The notes beneath the pieces were generated by a model that saw only the letters and a program-made list of their open reading frames with translations, made no database searches and was not told the origin of the DNA. Below, piece after piece: positions 32,800-44,130 of a DNA stretch of 60,098 nt. Position 1 is the first letter of the stretch, and every line of letters begins with the position of its first letter. Source of the DNA: Cymbomonas tetramitiformis (lineage: Eukaryota > Chlorophyta > Pyramimonadophyceae > Pyramimonadales > Pyramimonadaceae); the NCBI GenBank assembly GCA_001247695.2, contig LGRX02026963.1:1-60098 (forward strand), given 5' to 3'. The position numbers and the translations under genes were made by a program.

Positions 32800-35700
32800 G
32801 CGTGGTATGCCGGTCTGGTAGTCACCTGTGGTCCGTTTCTGCACCATGCGGAGGGCATCGGTGATTTATGTGATGTCTCAAGTACTTTCCTCAGGGAGGA
32901 AGAAGGCATGTGTCTATGTGCAGGGCAACAAGCAGGTGTTTCGGGTGTAGTGCTTTATCACTTTTTTCTCTGTGAAGTCACTGTGATAATTTTCAGAGAG
33001 TCCGCGTAAGAACAGCGCTGCGATGTGAGGTTCCAACAGGCCCAAGGCTGAGAACACATTTCTACGGTGGTAGCCAACAAATTATCTCTCCCTGACTTAG
33101 GAAGGAAGGATCGCGAGGTTGATAATGGGATACCGGTGGATCCCGTTAACATTAGACGTCTATGGGCGAGTTGTTTGGTCTCCCGCAGGCGACAGGCATG
33201 TGGTCTCACGTGGTGTGCGCGCGAGTGAGGGACAGGGGCGGCGAGGTTTTCGAAGGGCAGTGTAAAGAAGACATATTGACCGGGACTTAGAATCGTATTG
33301 AACGAGTCAATGAACAGGTGCGGCTGGAAGCCCTTTGCGGAAGGATTGGGAGGATGAAGGCAGCAGAGAATCAGTCGCGCGCCAATACGGCTTGAATTCG
33401 ATTCCATTCCACCATATTGTCAAGAAGAATATTTGAGACAGAGGCTGTGGAAAGTGGCAGTGGTTGTAAGCCCCCAAGTATGGGTTGTTGGAATTGAGAG
33501 GCTATATGCCAGACTAATTGAGTATGAGCGAGAGCCAAGTAGAGCGTACCTTGCAGTGTGTGGAGAATATACTACTGCACGATCGACTCCGTTCGTCTTA
33601 CGAAATCACTGGAATAGCCGCTGAGTTCTACTTCTCGCGTGTTTAAGTGCCAACACAACGAGGTCAGGTATGGCTGAAATATTGTTATGGAAAACGGAAT
33701 GAAGTGCAGCAAGCCACGGAAAATGGAGGCGGCGGCGTTGCAACAACAGTGAGGATTTCCGCTTTTACTGCCGGTGTGAGGACGTCTCCGTATATGTGGG
33801 ACGTCGAAATTTCGGCCGAGGACCAGACGAAACACCAGATTACAGTCCTAGCTCTCTCGTCTGATCAGCTATCTCTTTGCTCCTTGATGTCCTTTTTCAC
33901 AGGGACATTCGCGCATGACCTGCAAGAACGATAGATGATGAGTTGAAATAGCTGTCAACGCAAAGGAGATAAATCGCAACATCTAGAGTGAAATACGAAA
34001 ACCCGGCAAGGGGCATATACCTCTTAGGTCGAGACGGTATATTTCCTGGCATATTTGAGCTTCCCAGCGTCTATATCTCAAAAAATTGTCTATATATGCA
34101 CTTTTATCTCTAAAAAAACAGTCCTTCAAGCCGACTGCACAGACTCACAGCGCTGTAAAATTTCACTCAGAGTTCGAGATATGTTTTCCCACTTCCTCGA
34201 GCTACCCAAGGCGCTCGTAGACGGATGTAGAAGGCGTTCGAGATAGGGTAAAGGTAGATGCGCCGGAGGTTCACGGAACATGACAGACGTCATCGCGACT
34301 GTCATGTGACGGAATCGTTGAAGTTGGGATGGGTCTTAGGCTGTTTTTGGGGGGGGGTTTGAAGTTATTATCTTCGAACCCAAAAAGAAATTCAGCCATT
34401 GCCTTGAAGCCACGCAATACACCTCACACTTGGTAGTTGTATTGCTTGAACATTCTTCTATTGATACACACAACGACGAAGCCGCAGGTTGCGTAAAGCT
34501 TAAGGTATGTAAGCAAAGATGATTGGAGTGTATGCACTTTCCATGAACCCAAAAACGAATTCAACCTAAGACTATAATATAATCCTAACATCATAACCGA
34601 GACGCAACTTTGCATAACTACTGAAGCTAAATTAAATTATGAGTCCGATGTGGTTGGGTTTGAGCCCAAGCGAGGTTGGCATACACCAACCTCGATTTCC
34701 ACACCTCAAGAGGTCGCGAATTAGCCACAAACCCATAAAAATAAAACAGCCGATGCCTTATCCTAAGTCGATGCTCCTCAAACTTTGCGTAAATATGCAA
34801 GGTGGCTAAATGAACAAGTGACCACGAGTCCGATGTGGTTGGGTTTCATCCCAAGCTAAGTTGACAAATGCCAACTTAGAATCCCACATCACGAGGTGCA
34901 TGCCTATTGGCGAAAAGAGAAAGTTGCTTTACAAAATATGCACTGCTAATCCCACCTGCACACTCCGTCGAATGATGAAAAAGCAAGACGCAAAACAAGT
35001 ATCACAAGCAAAACACGTGAACAATTCAGGACTGTATCATAGCAGCCTCACAGACTGCTCGCCCAGTTAGGCGAAGGATTGTTTCTGACGGTTGTAGGCG
35101 CCAACCTTCTTTCTTAGCGTGGTCAAGCTCAACGGACCGCGAACGATAGAGTTAAGAGTTAGAGTGTCACGAAAATAGTGTCACAGCAAATCGCGTGATC
35201 GATGGGCTTGGCATGAAATCAGAAATGAAGAAATGAATTTAAAAAAACAGGTGCGCCGGCTGTGTCTCATCGAACCTGTGATTCCGTCACATGACAGTCA
35301 CGATGACGTCTGTCATGTTCCGTGAACCTCCGGCGCATCTACCTTTACCCTTCGAGATATGTTTTCCCACTTCCTCGAGCTACCCAAGGCGCTCGTAATT
35401 TACTCGACGCGCGATTTTCAAGTTATCGATTCGATATGGCTGTTTTATACGATATGTTGCGCATTAGGTCGGTGTTGCGGATTAGGCAACGACGAGATAG
35501 TTCCCTGGAGACGCAACCTAGCTCTATGACGGTCCACCCCCCAGAATTGGTGGGACGATGTTACACTCGACTGTTAAATTTTAATTTCATGATCTGCTAA
35601 CCAGGGCCCTTCAAAGGTACTTAGGTGTCACCTCGTCATATGCCAATTATCAACACTAAAATATAAAAATCGGGATAACTTGTGGAATATCTCTACGTAT

Positions 35701-36513
35701 GACGGTCCAGTTTTTTCAGAAAATCGATACCATTTTTTACTCAGTCGCGTAGACCTCTCGCGAGTGCCAGCCGCGGGCTGTCATCCCACTATTCTCCCAG
35801 CCCTCCACCCCCCACCCCTCAGGGGACTTATAGGCATGTCTTGTGGAGTATCCGAGTAGCTCGCACGCCCTTAGCCATCAAGGGAATCACTCGACAACCC
35901 ACCTTCAGTTCACCCACCCACCACATTGATTACCCCCTCTGGACTTCGTCTATGACTAACCCCCAGAAATTTTGCAAGACTTTTGCAGGTTTTTCTCGCC
36001 CCCCTTAGCCCCACGGCGTACAAATTATCCCAAGGGACCTACTCGACCCCTGTGCACCGAAATATGGCTATGGGCCCTTCGCTACAGCTCGCACAATGCA
36101 GTTGAATCACTGCCCTTGGGGTTCCCTCCAGAATTGGAGGGCAAACCGTCATAGAGATATTGATCAGAATCGGTCAACCAAAGATGATGAGCGCATCTAC
36201 ACGACTTAGCGGATCGACGTATATGAACGATTTTAGCCGAAACGCAATATTGGGGGAGAAAATACCGTGTGGATAGTAGGGGGTAAGCAGGCCCCCCAAA
36301 AGTCTAGTTTGGTAATTATCAACAGTCTATCGATAAAAATGTGGATAAATCATGGGATAATCGTTATCGGAATGGAACAAACTAGGAGTCTATGGACATC
36401 TACATGACCCAACGGATGGGATTGTATGGGTGGAATACTCTTAAACCTTAATATATAGACCCGAAACACCGCAACGGGTCCAATTATCCGCGACAAAGAG
36501 CCCGCGCGCGGTG
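32800..36513. other. Conserved gene-free block, copy 2
   Basis: Counterpart of 10600-12680. Positions about 33867-35500 are absent from copy 1. They comprise ~0.5 kb of flanking sequence plus the Mutator-like element. No gene is supported. Confidence 0.6.
34246..35350. mobile_element. Mutator-like miniature element
   Basis: 1105 bp with ~69-bp terminal inverted repeats (one mismatch) starting GGGTAAAGGTAGATGCGCC, flanked by the perfect 9-bp duplication TTCGAGATA (34237-34245 and 35351-35359). Long TIRs and a 9-bp target duplication are typical of Mutator-like elements. No transposase is encoded. Inside, two diverged ~185-bp direct repeats begin GAGTCCGATGTGGTTGGGTT (about 34640 and 34827). 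Confidence 0.9.
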
Positions 36514-36768
36514 GGGAATGCTGAAATCTGTATAGGCAGCCCTGACCGGGAGTCCCGGTGCAGGCCCCTATGACAGATTCTTAGGTACTAGCCAACACTG
36601 GACCGTGACTGATCCGTAAGCCTGTGCTGTGACACACCGAGTGTCACAGTGTTAGGGATCGCGAGCAGTCATCAGATGTTGGTGCGTCATCGAAGCTGCC
36701 GAATCGTGATCCGTAATTATATCAGAAACTGAATGAGTACCACTGAATGCGGGTCGATGTCATCATCA

Positions 36769-36840
36769 ACCCGCGTAGCTCAGTTGGTAGAGCGACTGTG
36801 ATTCAATCAGGAGGTCATGGGTTCGATTCCCGTCGCGGAT
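36769..36840 (+). ncRNA. tRNA-like sequence in TRIM LTR 1
   Basis: 72 nt that fold as acceptor (6 of 7 pairs), D arm (GCTC/GAGC) and T arm (ATGGG/CCCGT, loop TTCGATT). It has a consensus pol III A box (TAGCTCAGTTGG) and B box (GGTTCGATTCC). The anticodon arm is degenerate (three central pairs, mismatched ends, no U33), so it is not a functional tRNA. A TTTT run at 36845-36848 could end a pol III transcript. Confidence 0.8.
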
Positions 36841-37288
36841 ATCATTTTCGCCGCGATGGATTACGCTCGACCCATCTCAAACAGTGAAAAATCCCATCAC
36901 TATTTATAGAACCCTAAGATTGGTATTCTCGTAACGGCTCACAGATTCGGTGTCTGATGTAACGGCGTGTTGGCACGATGTGACCCGCGCTGATGACGTG
37001 GATTCGGGCTGCATCCCAAGAACTGCGATGCACCTTCGGTGCGATGGGCTGCATCCCAAGAACTGCAATTCGGCTCATAGTAAGCTGCCACGTCATCACA
37101 TCGACCGAATTGTGATACGAACTGGAACACGAATCGTCAGGTGACGATCTGATTTCAAGTGGGGAGATATGTTAGGGATCGCGAGCAGTCATCAGATGTT
37201 GGTGCGTCATCGAAGCTGCCGAATCGTGATCCGTAATTATATCAGAAACTGGATGAGTACCACTGAATGCGGGTCGATGTCATCATCA

Positions 37289-37360
37289 ACCCGCGTAGCT
37301 CAGTTGGTAGAGCGACTGTGATTCAATCAGGAGGTCATGGGTTCGAGTCCCGTCGCGGAT
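37289..37360 (+). ncRNA. tRNA-like sequence in TRIM LTR 2
   Basis: Identical to the LTR 1 copy except for one base in the T loop (GGTTCGAGTCC), still within the B-box consensus. The same degenerate anticodon arm and downstream TTTT are present. Confidence 0.8.
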
Positions 37361-37975
37361 ATCATTTTCGCCGCGATGGATTACGCTCGACCCATCTCAA
37401 ACAGTGAAAAATCCCATCACTATTTATAGAACCCTAAGACACAGGTAGCTAGACTCGAGACCGTTTCGACTCCGTGACCGTTCCGGGTATATCTAGCTTA
37501 GGGTTTATTTCTTATCAGAGTTTATCTATATTGGTTCACTGACTGTCTGATATCTTGAACCGGGATATTCCAGTAGGTCGTGGACCCATTCCACGCTATA
37601 TTCCACAGCTAGTTTGGCCATGATGGGCTAAAGCAGCCGCTTGGAGAGGTGGTGCGCGACGGCGCGTTTGGGGACTCACGGGAGATTTTGAGATGAGCGG
37701 TATGCGGTGAGCGTCTTTGAGCCGCAACTATGGGGGTTCGACCTGGACCGGGCCTAGTCGACGCAATGTTCATTTACGGTATTACGCTTGCCCTGATCCC
37801 GCTTGCTGCCGATTTTTGGGTTGGTGGCTCGAGCACCTTCGACCTCGACGACGTCTTCCAGTGCCCCTCGCTCGCATGGCTCTGCCGCTCCTTCCGCGAC
37901 TGTGGCGTCGAATCTTCCCCACGACATTACCCGAACGCGCCCCGGCGTACCACCTCCCATCAGGCTTTCAAAATT

Positions 37976-40008
37976 ATGGGTGTTACCACCAGAGCGAAGA
38001 AGTCCCTCACGAGGGACAGCGACATTGATGCCTCGTTGAGGCTTATCGACGGGGTCCGGAACAGCCCGACGGTGCGGACTCCGACCGTTCCGACCCCCGA
38101 CCCTGCTTCGAATGGGGACGCCGACGTGGCCGTCAGGCGTTACTTGCAGGAGCAGGCGAGGCTGACCGACGAGATTTACAAGGCACGTCTGCATCGTGCC
38201 TGGGCAAAGAGCATCCGCGAGGACGTTCTTGGTGACAAGAAACATCATTTCCGCGGTAAGGACGACGCTGGCCTTCTATCAGACCTGGTGGTGCAGCTAC
38301 GTACGGAGTTCGAGTCTGCTGGTTTGGAGCTGAAGTCCTTTGATCTCGACGACCCCCTTACCCCGGTTGTGGGCCGGGTGAATGGCCTTCTATACGACGT
38401 GCTGGCTCTCGTGGTGGAGAAGCACAGCAACGCGTATGTCTGGCTCACTGGTACGGATGCTTCGTCTGACCGAGATGGCCGGCGAGCCTTGGTCGACATG
38501 ACGACATCATCAAGGGCTGCGTACCGGTGGCGCTGCGGGAGTCGCAGCAAGAGGAGCATGCGGCCTTGCGTTACCCCGCGAACGTGGACCCGCAGCCGAT
38601 CTTGGCGCGGGAGCAACGTTTGGTGCGGGACAACAAGGCCTCCGACTGGACACCTACGGAGGCTACGCGTAAGCTGAGCCTGTACACCAGGCTTGACCCG
38701 GCGTTCTACGCTGCGGTTAAGGTGCGCTACCCCATGGCTGCTGACTTGGCCCATGTATCGTTGGCCTCACTCCGCTCCATGGTGGTAGAGATCTACCAGG
38801 CTTGGGCTCAGACTGACACGGGGAAGGCAGCTTCTGGCGCGGGCGGCATCTCCGCGCAACTCTCCAGCAGCGAGTACGACGCCCTCCTCGTGAAGATCAC
38901 GGAGCTGAAGGAGCTGGTACAGCGGCAACACGGGGAGGGCGCTCCGGTGGTGCGGCAACAGCGGGACAAGCAGCGGCAACAGCAGCAGCAGCGTGCGCAG
39001 CAGCCGAGGGGCTACCGTATGGGGCAGCACAGGGTGCCGCCCGTGGGATTCGACCGGGACGACCAACGAGCGAAGCCGTTCTGCGGCAGGTGCAAGAAGG
39101 CGGGCAAAGGTGAGAGCTACCACTTCTACCGCGACTGCCCGTTGGGCGGGCGCCAACACCCGCCCACCTCCGCTGCGGCATTCTGCATTCCTATCGACGA
39201 GGAGGACGCGGAGGGGGTGCATGCGCTTGCCATGTGTGCACTCTTCCAGCAGGCTGCGGACGATGGCGCGGAGTCCTTTGCTCGTGTGGCCGCCGCGTAC
39301 GGGCCGCCCGCGGTGCTTTGTGCGGGAGCGGTGGGCGGCATCGACGTGTCCGCCTACGGCTTCGCGGTGGAGCAGCGGTCGGCTTCCGACGAGCCCGTAG
39401 GGGACGACATTCTCCGGCGGCTCGACGATCTTGCCGCGGAGGTTCACTCCGCGGCCAATCACCAGGTGCACTTCACACACGCATCTTTCCCGCCTCCTGA
39501 CGTCGTCGAGCAGCAGGCTTCGGCTCTGGTGTGTGGACCCGCCGCAGCGGGGACCACGCCGGAGGAGCAGGTTCCGGCAGGTAGTGCGGCGGCATCGGCA
39601 TCCGCCGTGCCGGCCCCTGCTATGCCTGTCTCGCAGGGAAAGGATGTGAAACCCGCGCCACTGCAATCGGCGCGGGTAACCACCACAGCGGACGCGGACG
39701 GTGAGTTCGCGGGGTTCGTTCAGACCGTCAACCACGCCGCCATCGGGCAGGTTGATCTCACGGGTTACGACACGGACGATTACGAGGACCTCGCCGACGG
39801 CAGCTTCATCGTGAAGCCGCGGACTCCGGCCATTTCGGCAAATCATGCGTCGGAGTCCGCGACCCACGTGCCTCAGTCTGGTGGTGCTTCGCGCACCTAC
39901 GGATGTGGCAAGCCGCCATGGGGCTTCCCCGCACACGCGGGCCCGTGGGGATTTCATTACTTTGTCTCTCTCTTTCTTTTGATCTCGATCATGGGAGTGG
40001 GAGCTGCC
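37976..40008 (+). pseudogene. Gag-like gene of element A (first part, interrupted)
   Basis: Starts at MGVTTRAKK (37976), the conserved Met shared with element B. Sequence similarity to B also extends upstream to 37730, so an N-terminal extension is possible. The frame runs to about 38500, where eight extra bases relative to B (GACATGACGACATC) shift it; the rest continues from 38500 in the next frame. Visible features: an alpha-helical capsid-like region; a glutamine-rich stretch; a zinc knuckle variant C-x2-C-x9-H-x4-C in KPFCGRCKKAG and HFYRDCP at about 39080-39140; an Ala/Pro-rich linker; an acidic GYDTDDYED motif; and a hydrophobic segment (YFVSLFLLISIMGVG) near 39955-40005. Element B splits the gene at 40008, and the last 85 codons resume at 43549. 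Confidence 0.85.
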
Positions 40009-40262
40009 TACCGGAATATCCTAGTACACCAGATATCAGATAGTCCCGTACTCTTGTGGATAAACTCCCTTAGATAAATAAACCCTAAGCTAGATATACC
40101 CGGAACGGTCTCGGACGGTCTCGGAGTCTAGCCTACCTGTGACACAGCGTGTGTCACAGTACGAACCTACAGATCAGTCAGCAGTCCGGTGTTGGTCCTA
40201 GGGATCTGTCATAGGGGCCTGACCGGGACTCCCAGTCAGGGCTGCCTATACAGATTTCAGCA
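40009..40262 (-). repeat. 3' LTR of element B
   Basis: 254 bp, matching 43289-43543 with a few substitutions and one indel. Confidence 0.93.
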
Positions 40263-40590
40263 CACCACCCCAGCACTGTGGGTGGTGACTGGCTAGGAGA
40301 GTCAGAAAATGTAAGGCTGTTAGTGTTAGGGCAGGAGCTAGGTGACAAGTCTAACTGCCAATCCAACTGTGCTATTCTGATACACAAATTGGAAACCTCT
40401 AGGTAGCACGTGAACAAAAGCATACGGGCAATTAAGGCACCGCTAAACAAGTGAAAGGAACCGTGCTAGCAAGTCAGCTTGAAGATTGTAAAGTAGTCAA
40501 AGCAAAACATAAACCAGATTGAAGAAGTCTTTGAGGTCACAGGAGTTCTGCACACCACCATGTTGGTGTGCCTCCAGAGTGAGCAAGAAG

Positions 40591-42891
40591 TCAATCGACA
40601 GCACCAAAGTAGTCGGCGGCTGCCTCACTTAAGTCTGATCCAAAGGGAGGATTCCCGAACGGACCTCTCTCATGTAGAGCCATACCGTAAAAGAAGGCTA
40701 TGTCGAAAGTCAAATCTGTTTGAGCTAAATCCTGAAATGCTAAAAAGCTCAGACTGTCAGGAGGCTCGGGCGGCTGAAGCTGTGGCACATCGTCAGTCAA
40801 CAAGAGACCCTGAGCCGGCATCATTGAATCAACAAAATCATTCGTAGAGTAAAATGATGGAGCCTCCCAATCAAGATCACCACCAGGCGAAGGCATCTCC
40901 GTAGCTGGTGCACATGCCGACACAGCAGGAGCTGTGGAAGCCGAAACAGATACACCTGCAAAAGAAATACACAAGAGAGAAAGCACCGCGAGAGCCCCGA
41001 CTGCCGGCGTGCCAAAGCCGAAAGGCGGCACACCGCACCCGATAGCCTTGGCCGGAGCCCGCTGCTTCACCGCGAAAGTACCGTCGGCGAAATCTTCGTA
41101 GTCGTCCGTGTCATAGCCTGTGAGGTCAGCCGGGTAGACGGCGGCGTGATTAACCGTCTGCACGAAGCCCCCGAACTCACCGCATGTCGCCCCGTGGTGG
41201 TCACCCGCGCCGATTGAGTTGGCGCGGGCCGTACACCCTTCACCTGCGAAACAGGCATAGCAGGGGCCGGCACGGCGGACGCCGATGCCGCCGCACCACC
41301 TGCCGGAACCTGCTCCTCCGGTGTGATCCCCGCCGCAGCGGCAGGGCCACACACCAGAGCCGATGCATGCTCCTCAACCGCACTCCCAGGAACAAAGGAC
41401 GCGTGGGTGTAATGCACCTTTTCTTGGGCGGCCTGAACCTCAGAGGTGAGGGCATCAAGCCGCCGCAAGATGTCCTCGTCGTCCGGTCCCGCCAGAAGGC
41501 GGAGGCGGCACGCTGAAGCCGTAGGCCGACACGTCGATGCCGCCAATCCCGCCCGCGGAAAGCACAGCGGGAGGACCGTAAGCCGACGCCGCACGGGCAA
41601 AGGCCTCCGGACCATCATCCGCAGCCTCCTGGAAGACCTGCACAAGTGCCAAGGTGTGGAGACCCTCCGCATCCTCCTCCTCAATAGGAATGCAGAAGGC
41701 CGCTGCCGTGGCCGACGAATGCTGGCGCCCACCAAGAGGGCAGTCGCGGTACGCGTGATAGGCGTCCCCCTTGCCCGCCTTGCGGCAACGGTGGCAAAGG
41801 GGTTTGGCCTTCATGCTGTCCCTGTCAAACCCCACAGACGGTGCCGGGTGCACACCCACCCGATGGCCTCGCGGATGCTGCTTACCGCGCGGCTGCGGCT
41901 GCGGCTGTCGCTGAACCGCGCCCGTGCGATTGCCTTGCACGAGCGCCTTCAAGGCGGCGATCTCGTCGAGCAGAACGGCGTACTCGGACGACGTGATAAG
42001 CGCAGAGGGCTTACCGCCCGCCCCCAGTGTCTGCTTCTCACGCGCTGACGCCCCCTCGTCCGACTGTGCCCATGCCTGGAAGATGGCCACGACGAGGGCC
42101 TGAAGCGAGCGGAGAGTAACTCCGCTGAGGTCACCCGCAAGCGGATAACGCACCTTCACCGCCGCGTAGAAGATCGGGTCGAGGCGGTTGTACAATGAGA
42201 GCTTGCGGGTCTCGTCGGTGGGTCGCCAGTCAGGAGCGCGGTTATCCCGCACCAGACGTTGCTCGCGAGCCAAGATCGGCTGCGGGTCAACGCCCGCGGG
42301 ATAACGAAGAGCCGCGTGCTCCTGCTGGTGACTCTCGCGTAGGGTTGCCGGTACGCTCCCCTTGATGATGTCGATAAGGGCACGACGTCCATCTCGGTCA
42401 GCCGAGGAGTCCGTACCGCGAAGCCAGGTGTCCGCCACTGAGTTGCGCTCCACGACGAGGGCCAACACGTCGTAGAGAAGCCCATTAACCTTCTCGACAA
42501 CCAGAGAGGTGGGGTCGTCGAGGTCAAAGGGGGCCAAGTCCAATCCAGCGGACTCAAACTCGGTCCGAAGCTGCACCACCAGCTCGGAGAGGCGGTCGGT
42601 GTCGCTTGTACCACGATAATGATGCTTCTTGGAACCAAGGATATCCTCGCGGATACCCTTGGCCCAAGCCCGATGTAAGCGCCCCTTGTACACCGCGTCA
42701 ACCGTGGCATGTTGGTCGACTAGGTGCTTCCGCAACGCGACAGCGGTGTCGGAGTTGCTGGAAGGATTAGGGGGCACCACAGGTGGAGTGCTAGCGGTCG
42801 GAGTGTCCCGAACCGCATCCAAAAGCCGTATAGAGGCGTCCAAGTCGGAGTCCCTCAATAGGCGTTTGCGAGCTCGCGTAGATGTAGCCAT
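40591..42891 (-). pseudogene. Gag-like gene of element B (two frameshifts)
   Basis: Begins at MATSTRARKR (42891). The first frame runs to about 41490 and contains the conserved helical region (EHAALRYPAGVDPQPILARE, YNRLDPIFYAAVKVRYP) and the zinc knuckle variant (KPLCHRCRKAG, then HAYRDCP). Comparison with element A places frame changes near 41500 and near 41190. The third frame holds GYDTDDYEDFADG, a hydrophobic segment (VGALAVLSLLCISFAGVSV) and a long acidic C-terminus ending at 40591. The frameshifts sit at different places from A's. They could be mutations in non-autonomous copies or assembly errors. Confidence 0.82.
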
Positions 42892-43288
42892 ACTTCTGAA
42901 AGCCAGAGAAAAGATGATGCGCGGCAGCACGTTCGGGTGTTGTGGCGGAAATGGAGCGAAGACGTAACGGCAGAACGTGCGGAGCGGCGAAAAGAGCGTG
43001 GGGCACTTGCAAATGTCGATGTGGTCGAAGGCGTCCGGAGCACCAGCCCAAAATACGTAAACCAGCGGGATCAGTGCAGGCAGACAACGCAAATGAACAT
43101 TGCCACAACCGAGCAATAGCAACGCGCGGTGCCCATGACTCGCAGCCGCAAAAGACGTCTACCGTAAAATCATGTCCAAATCCTAGTCGCACCCAAACGC
43201 GCAAGTGCGCACCACCCCTTCAAGCGGCTGCTTAGCCAATCATGGCCAAGATAGCAAGTGGAATGAAAACGTGGATGGGGCCACGACC

Positions 43289-43543
43289 TACCGGAATATC
43301 CTAGTACACCAGATATCAGATAGTCCCGTACTCTTGTGGATAAACTCCCTTAGATAAATAAACCCTAAGCTAGATATACCCGGAACGGTCTCGGACGGTC
43401 TCGGAGTCTAGCCTACCTGTGACACAGCGTGTGTCACAGTACGAACCTACAGATCAGTCAGTAGTCCAGTGTTGGTCCTAGGGATCTGTCATAGGGGCCT
43501 GCACCGGGACTCCCAGTCAGGGCTGCCTATACAGATTTCAGCA
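43289..43543 (-). repeat. 5' LTR of element B
   Basis: 255 bp. Directly downstream in element orientation is GGTCGTGGCCCCATCCACG, closely matching the position-equivalent sequence after element A's 5' LTR. This is a possible primer-binding region, although the primer tRNA is not recognised. Confidence 0.9.
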
Positions 43544-43548
43544 CTGCC

Positions 43549-43806
43549 GCCTACACGGCGGCCAATGACATCGACTCTGTGCAGGTATCGGGTCGGGCTG
43601 CACCGCAGCCTGTGCTGTGCAGGGGAGACTTATGCATCTACCCCGGTATATCCGAGCTGGACCCCGTCACTCTGGATGCAGTACTGCACTCCCTGGGTGC
43701 TGCAACGGTGGTTCACCGGCCGCCTGACCCACTGGAGAGCGGTGCTGCAAGCTACTACCGTGGGCGTTGTGGTGACGGTGCACCTCTGGACTTTGACCCC
43801 GAGTAG
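43549..43806 (+). pseudogene. Gag-like gene of element A (C-terminal part after element B)
   Basis: In-frame continuation of the gag interrupted at 40008, ending with a stop at 43804-43806. It includes GDLCIYPGISELD and an acidic end. It lies outside the hydrophobic segment and so would face the opposite side if that segment spans a membrane. From 43807 to 44130 is the non-coding 3' region, similar to that of element B. Confidence 0.85.
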
Positions 43807-44130
43807 CTTTCCTTCTGGCTCTGGCAGTGCGCCACTCTGGTGGTGTGCTGAGATGTGCTTTGACCTCAACATGGTCTTCAAATTTGGTTTATGCTTTACT
43901 TTGACATCTACAATCTTCAATCTGGTTTGCTGCCACAGTGCTTTTCAGTAGTTTAGCAGGACCTGAGTGCCTGTATGTTTCTGCTCTTGTGCCGGCTAGA
44001 GGGTTTCAATTTGTGTATCAGAATAGCACAGTTGAATTAGCAGTTAGATTTGTCACCCTAGCTCCTACCCTAACTTATCTTGACTTCTCTGACTTACCTG
44101 TCAGTCACCACCCACAGTGTTGGGGTGGTG

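Larger units (their letters stand above)
36650..37439 (+). mobile_element. TRIM element with a tRNA-like sequence in its LTRs
   Basis: 790 bp, flanked by the 5-bp duplication CACAG (36645-36649 and 37440-37444); the 3' LTR of element A at 44131-44389 gives the empty site. Two 270-bp LTRs (36650-36919 and 37170-37439) begin TGTTAGGG and end CCCTAAGA. The 250-bp internal region starts at TGGTATTCTCGTAACGG, a candidate primer-binding site (36921), and ends in the purine tract AAGTGGGGAGA just before LTR 2. The internal region holds a short direct repeat of GGGCTGCATCCCAAGAACTG. No ORF of note. Each LTR contains a tRNA-like sequence. Confidence 0.9.
36519..37575 (+). repeat. 5' LTR of element A, split by the TRIM
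   Basis: LTR sequence 36519-36649 and 37445-37575, with the TRIM plus one duplicated CACAG between. Joined, it matches the uninterrupted 3' LTR at 44131-44389. Confidence 0.92.
40009..43543 (-). mobile_element. LTR retrotransposon B, gag-only, nested antisense in element A
   Basis: 3535 bp, flanked by CTGCC (40004-40008 and 43544-43548). LTRs of 254-255 bp (40009-40262 and 43289-43543) differ at only a few positions, so insertion is recent. In its own orientation it starts TGCTGAAATC and ends TTCCGGTA, like element A, and its LTRs are clearly related to but diverged from A's. It encodes a gag-like protein and no pol. Its 3' region resembles A's. Confidence 0.93.

Noticed and set aside
36769..36840. 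Functional tRNA gene
   Set aside because: The D and T arms are good but the anticodon arm has only three pairs, mismatched ends and no U33, and it lies inside an LTR.
37730..37975. Upstream ATG at 37730 as the gag start of element A
   Set aside because: Similarity to element B extends here, but B has no matching ATG and the shared Met at 37976 / 42891 is the simplest start. An extension is not excluded.
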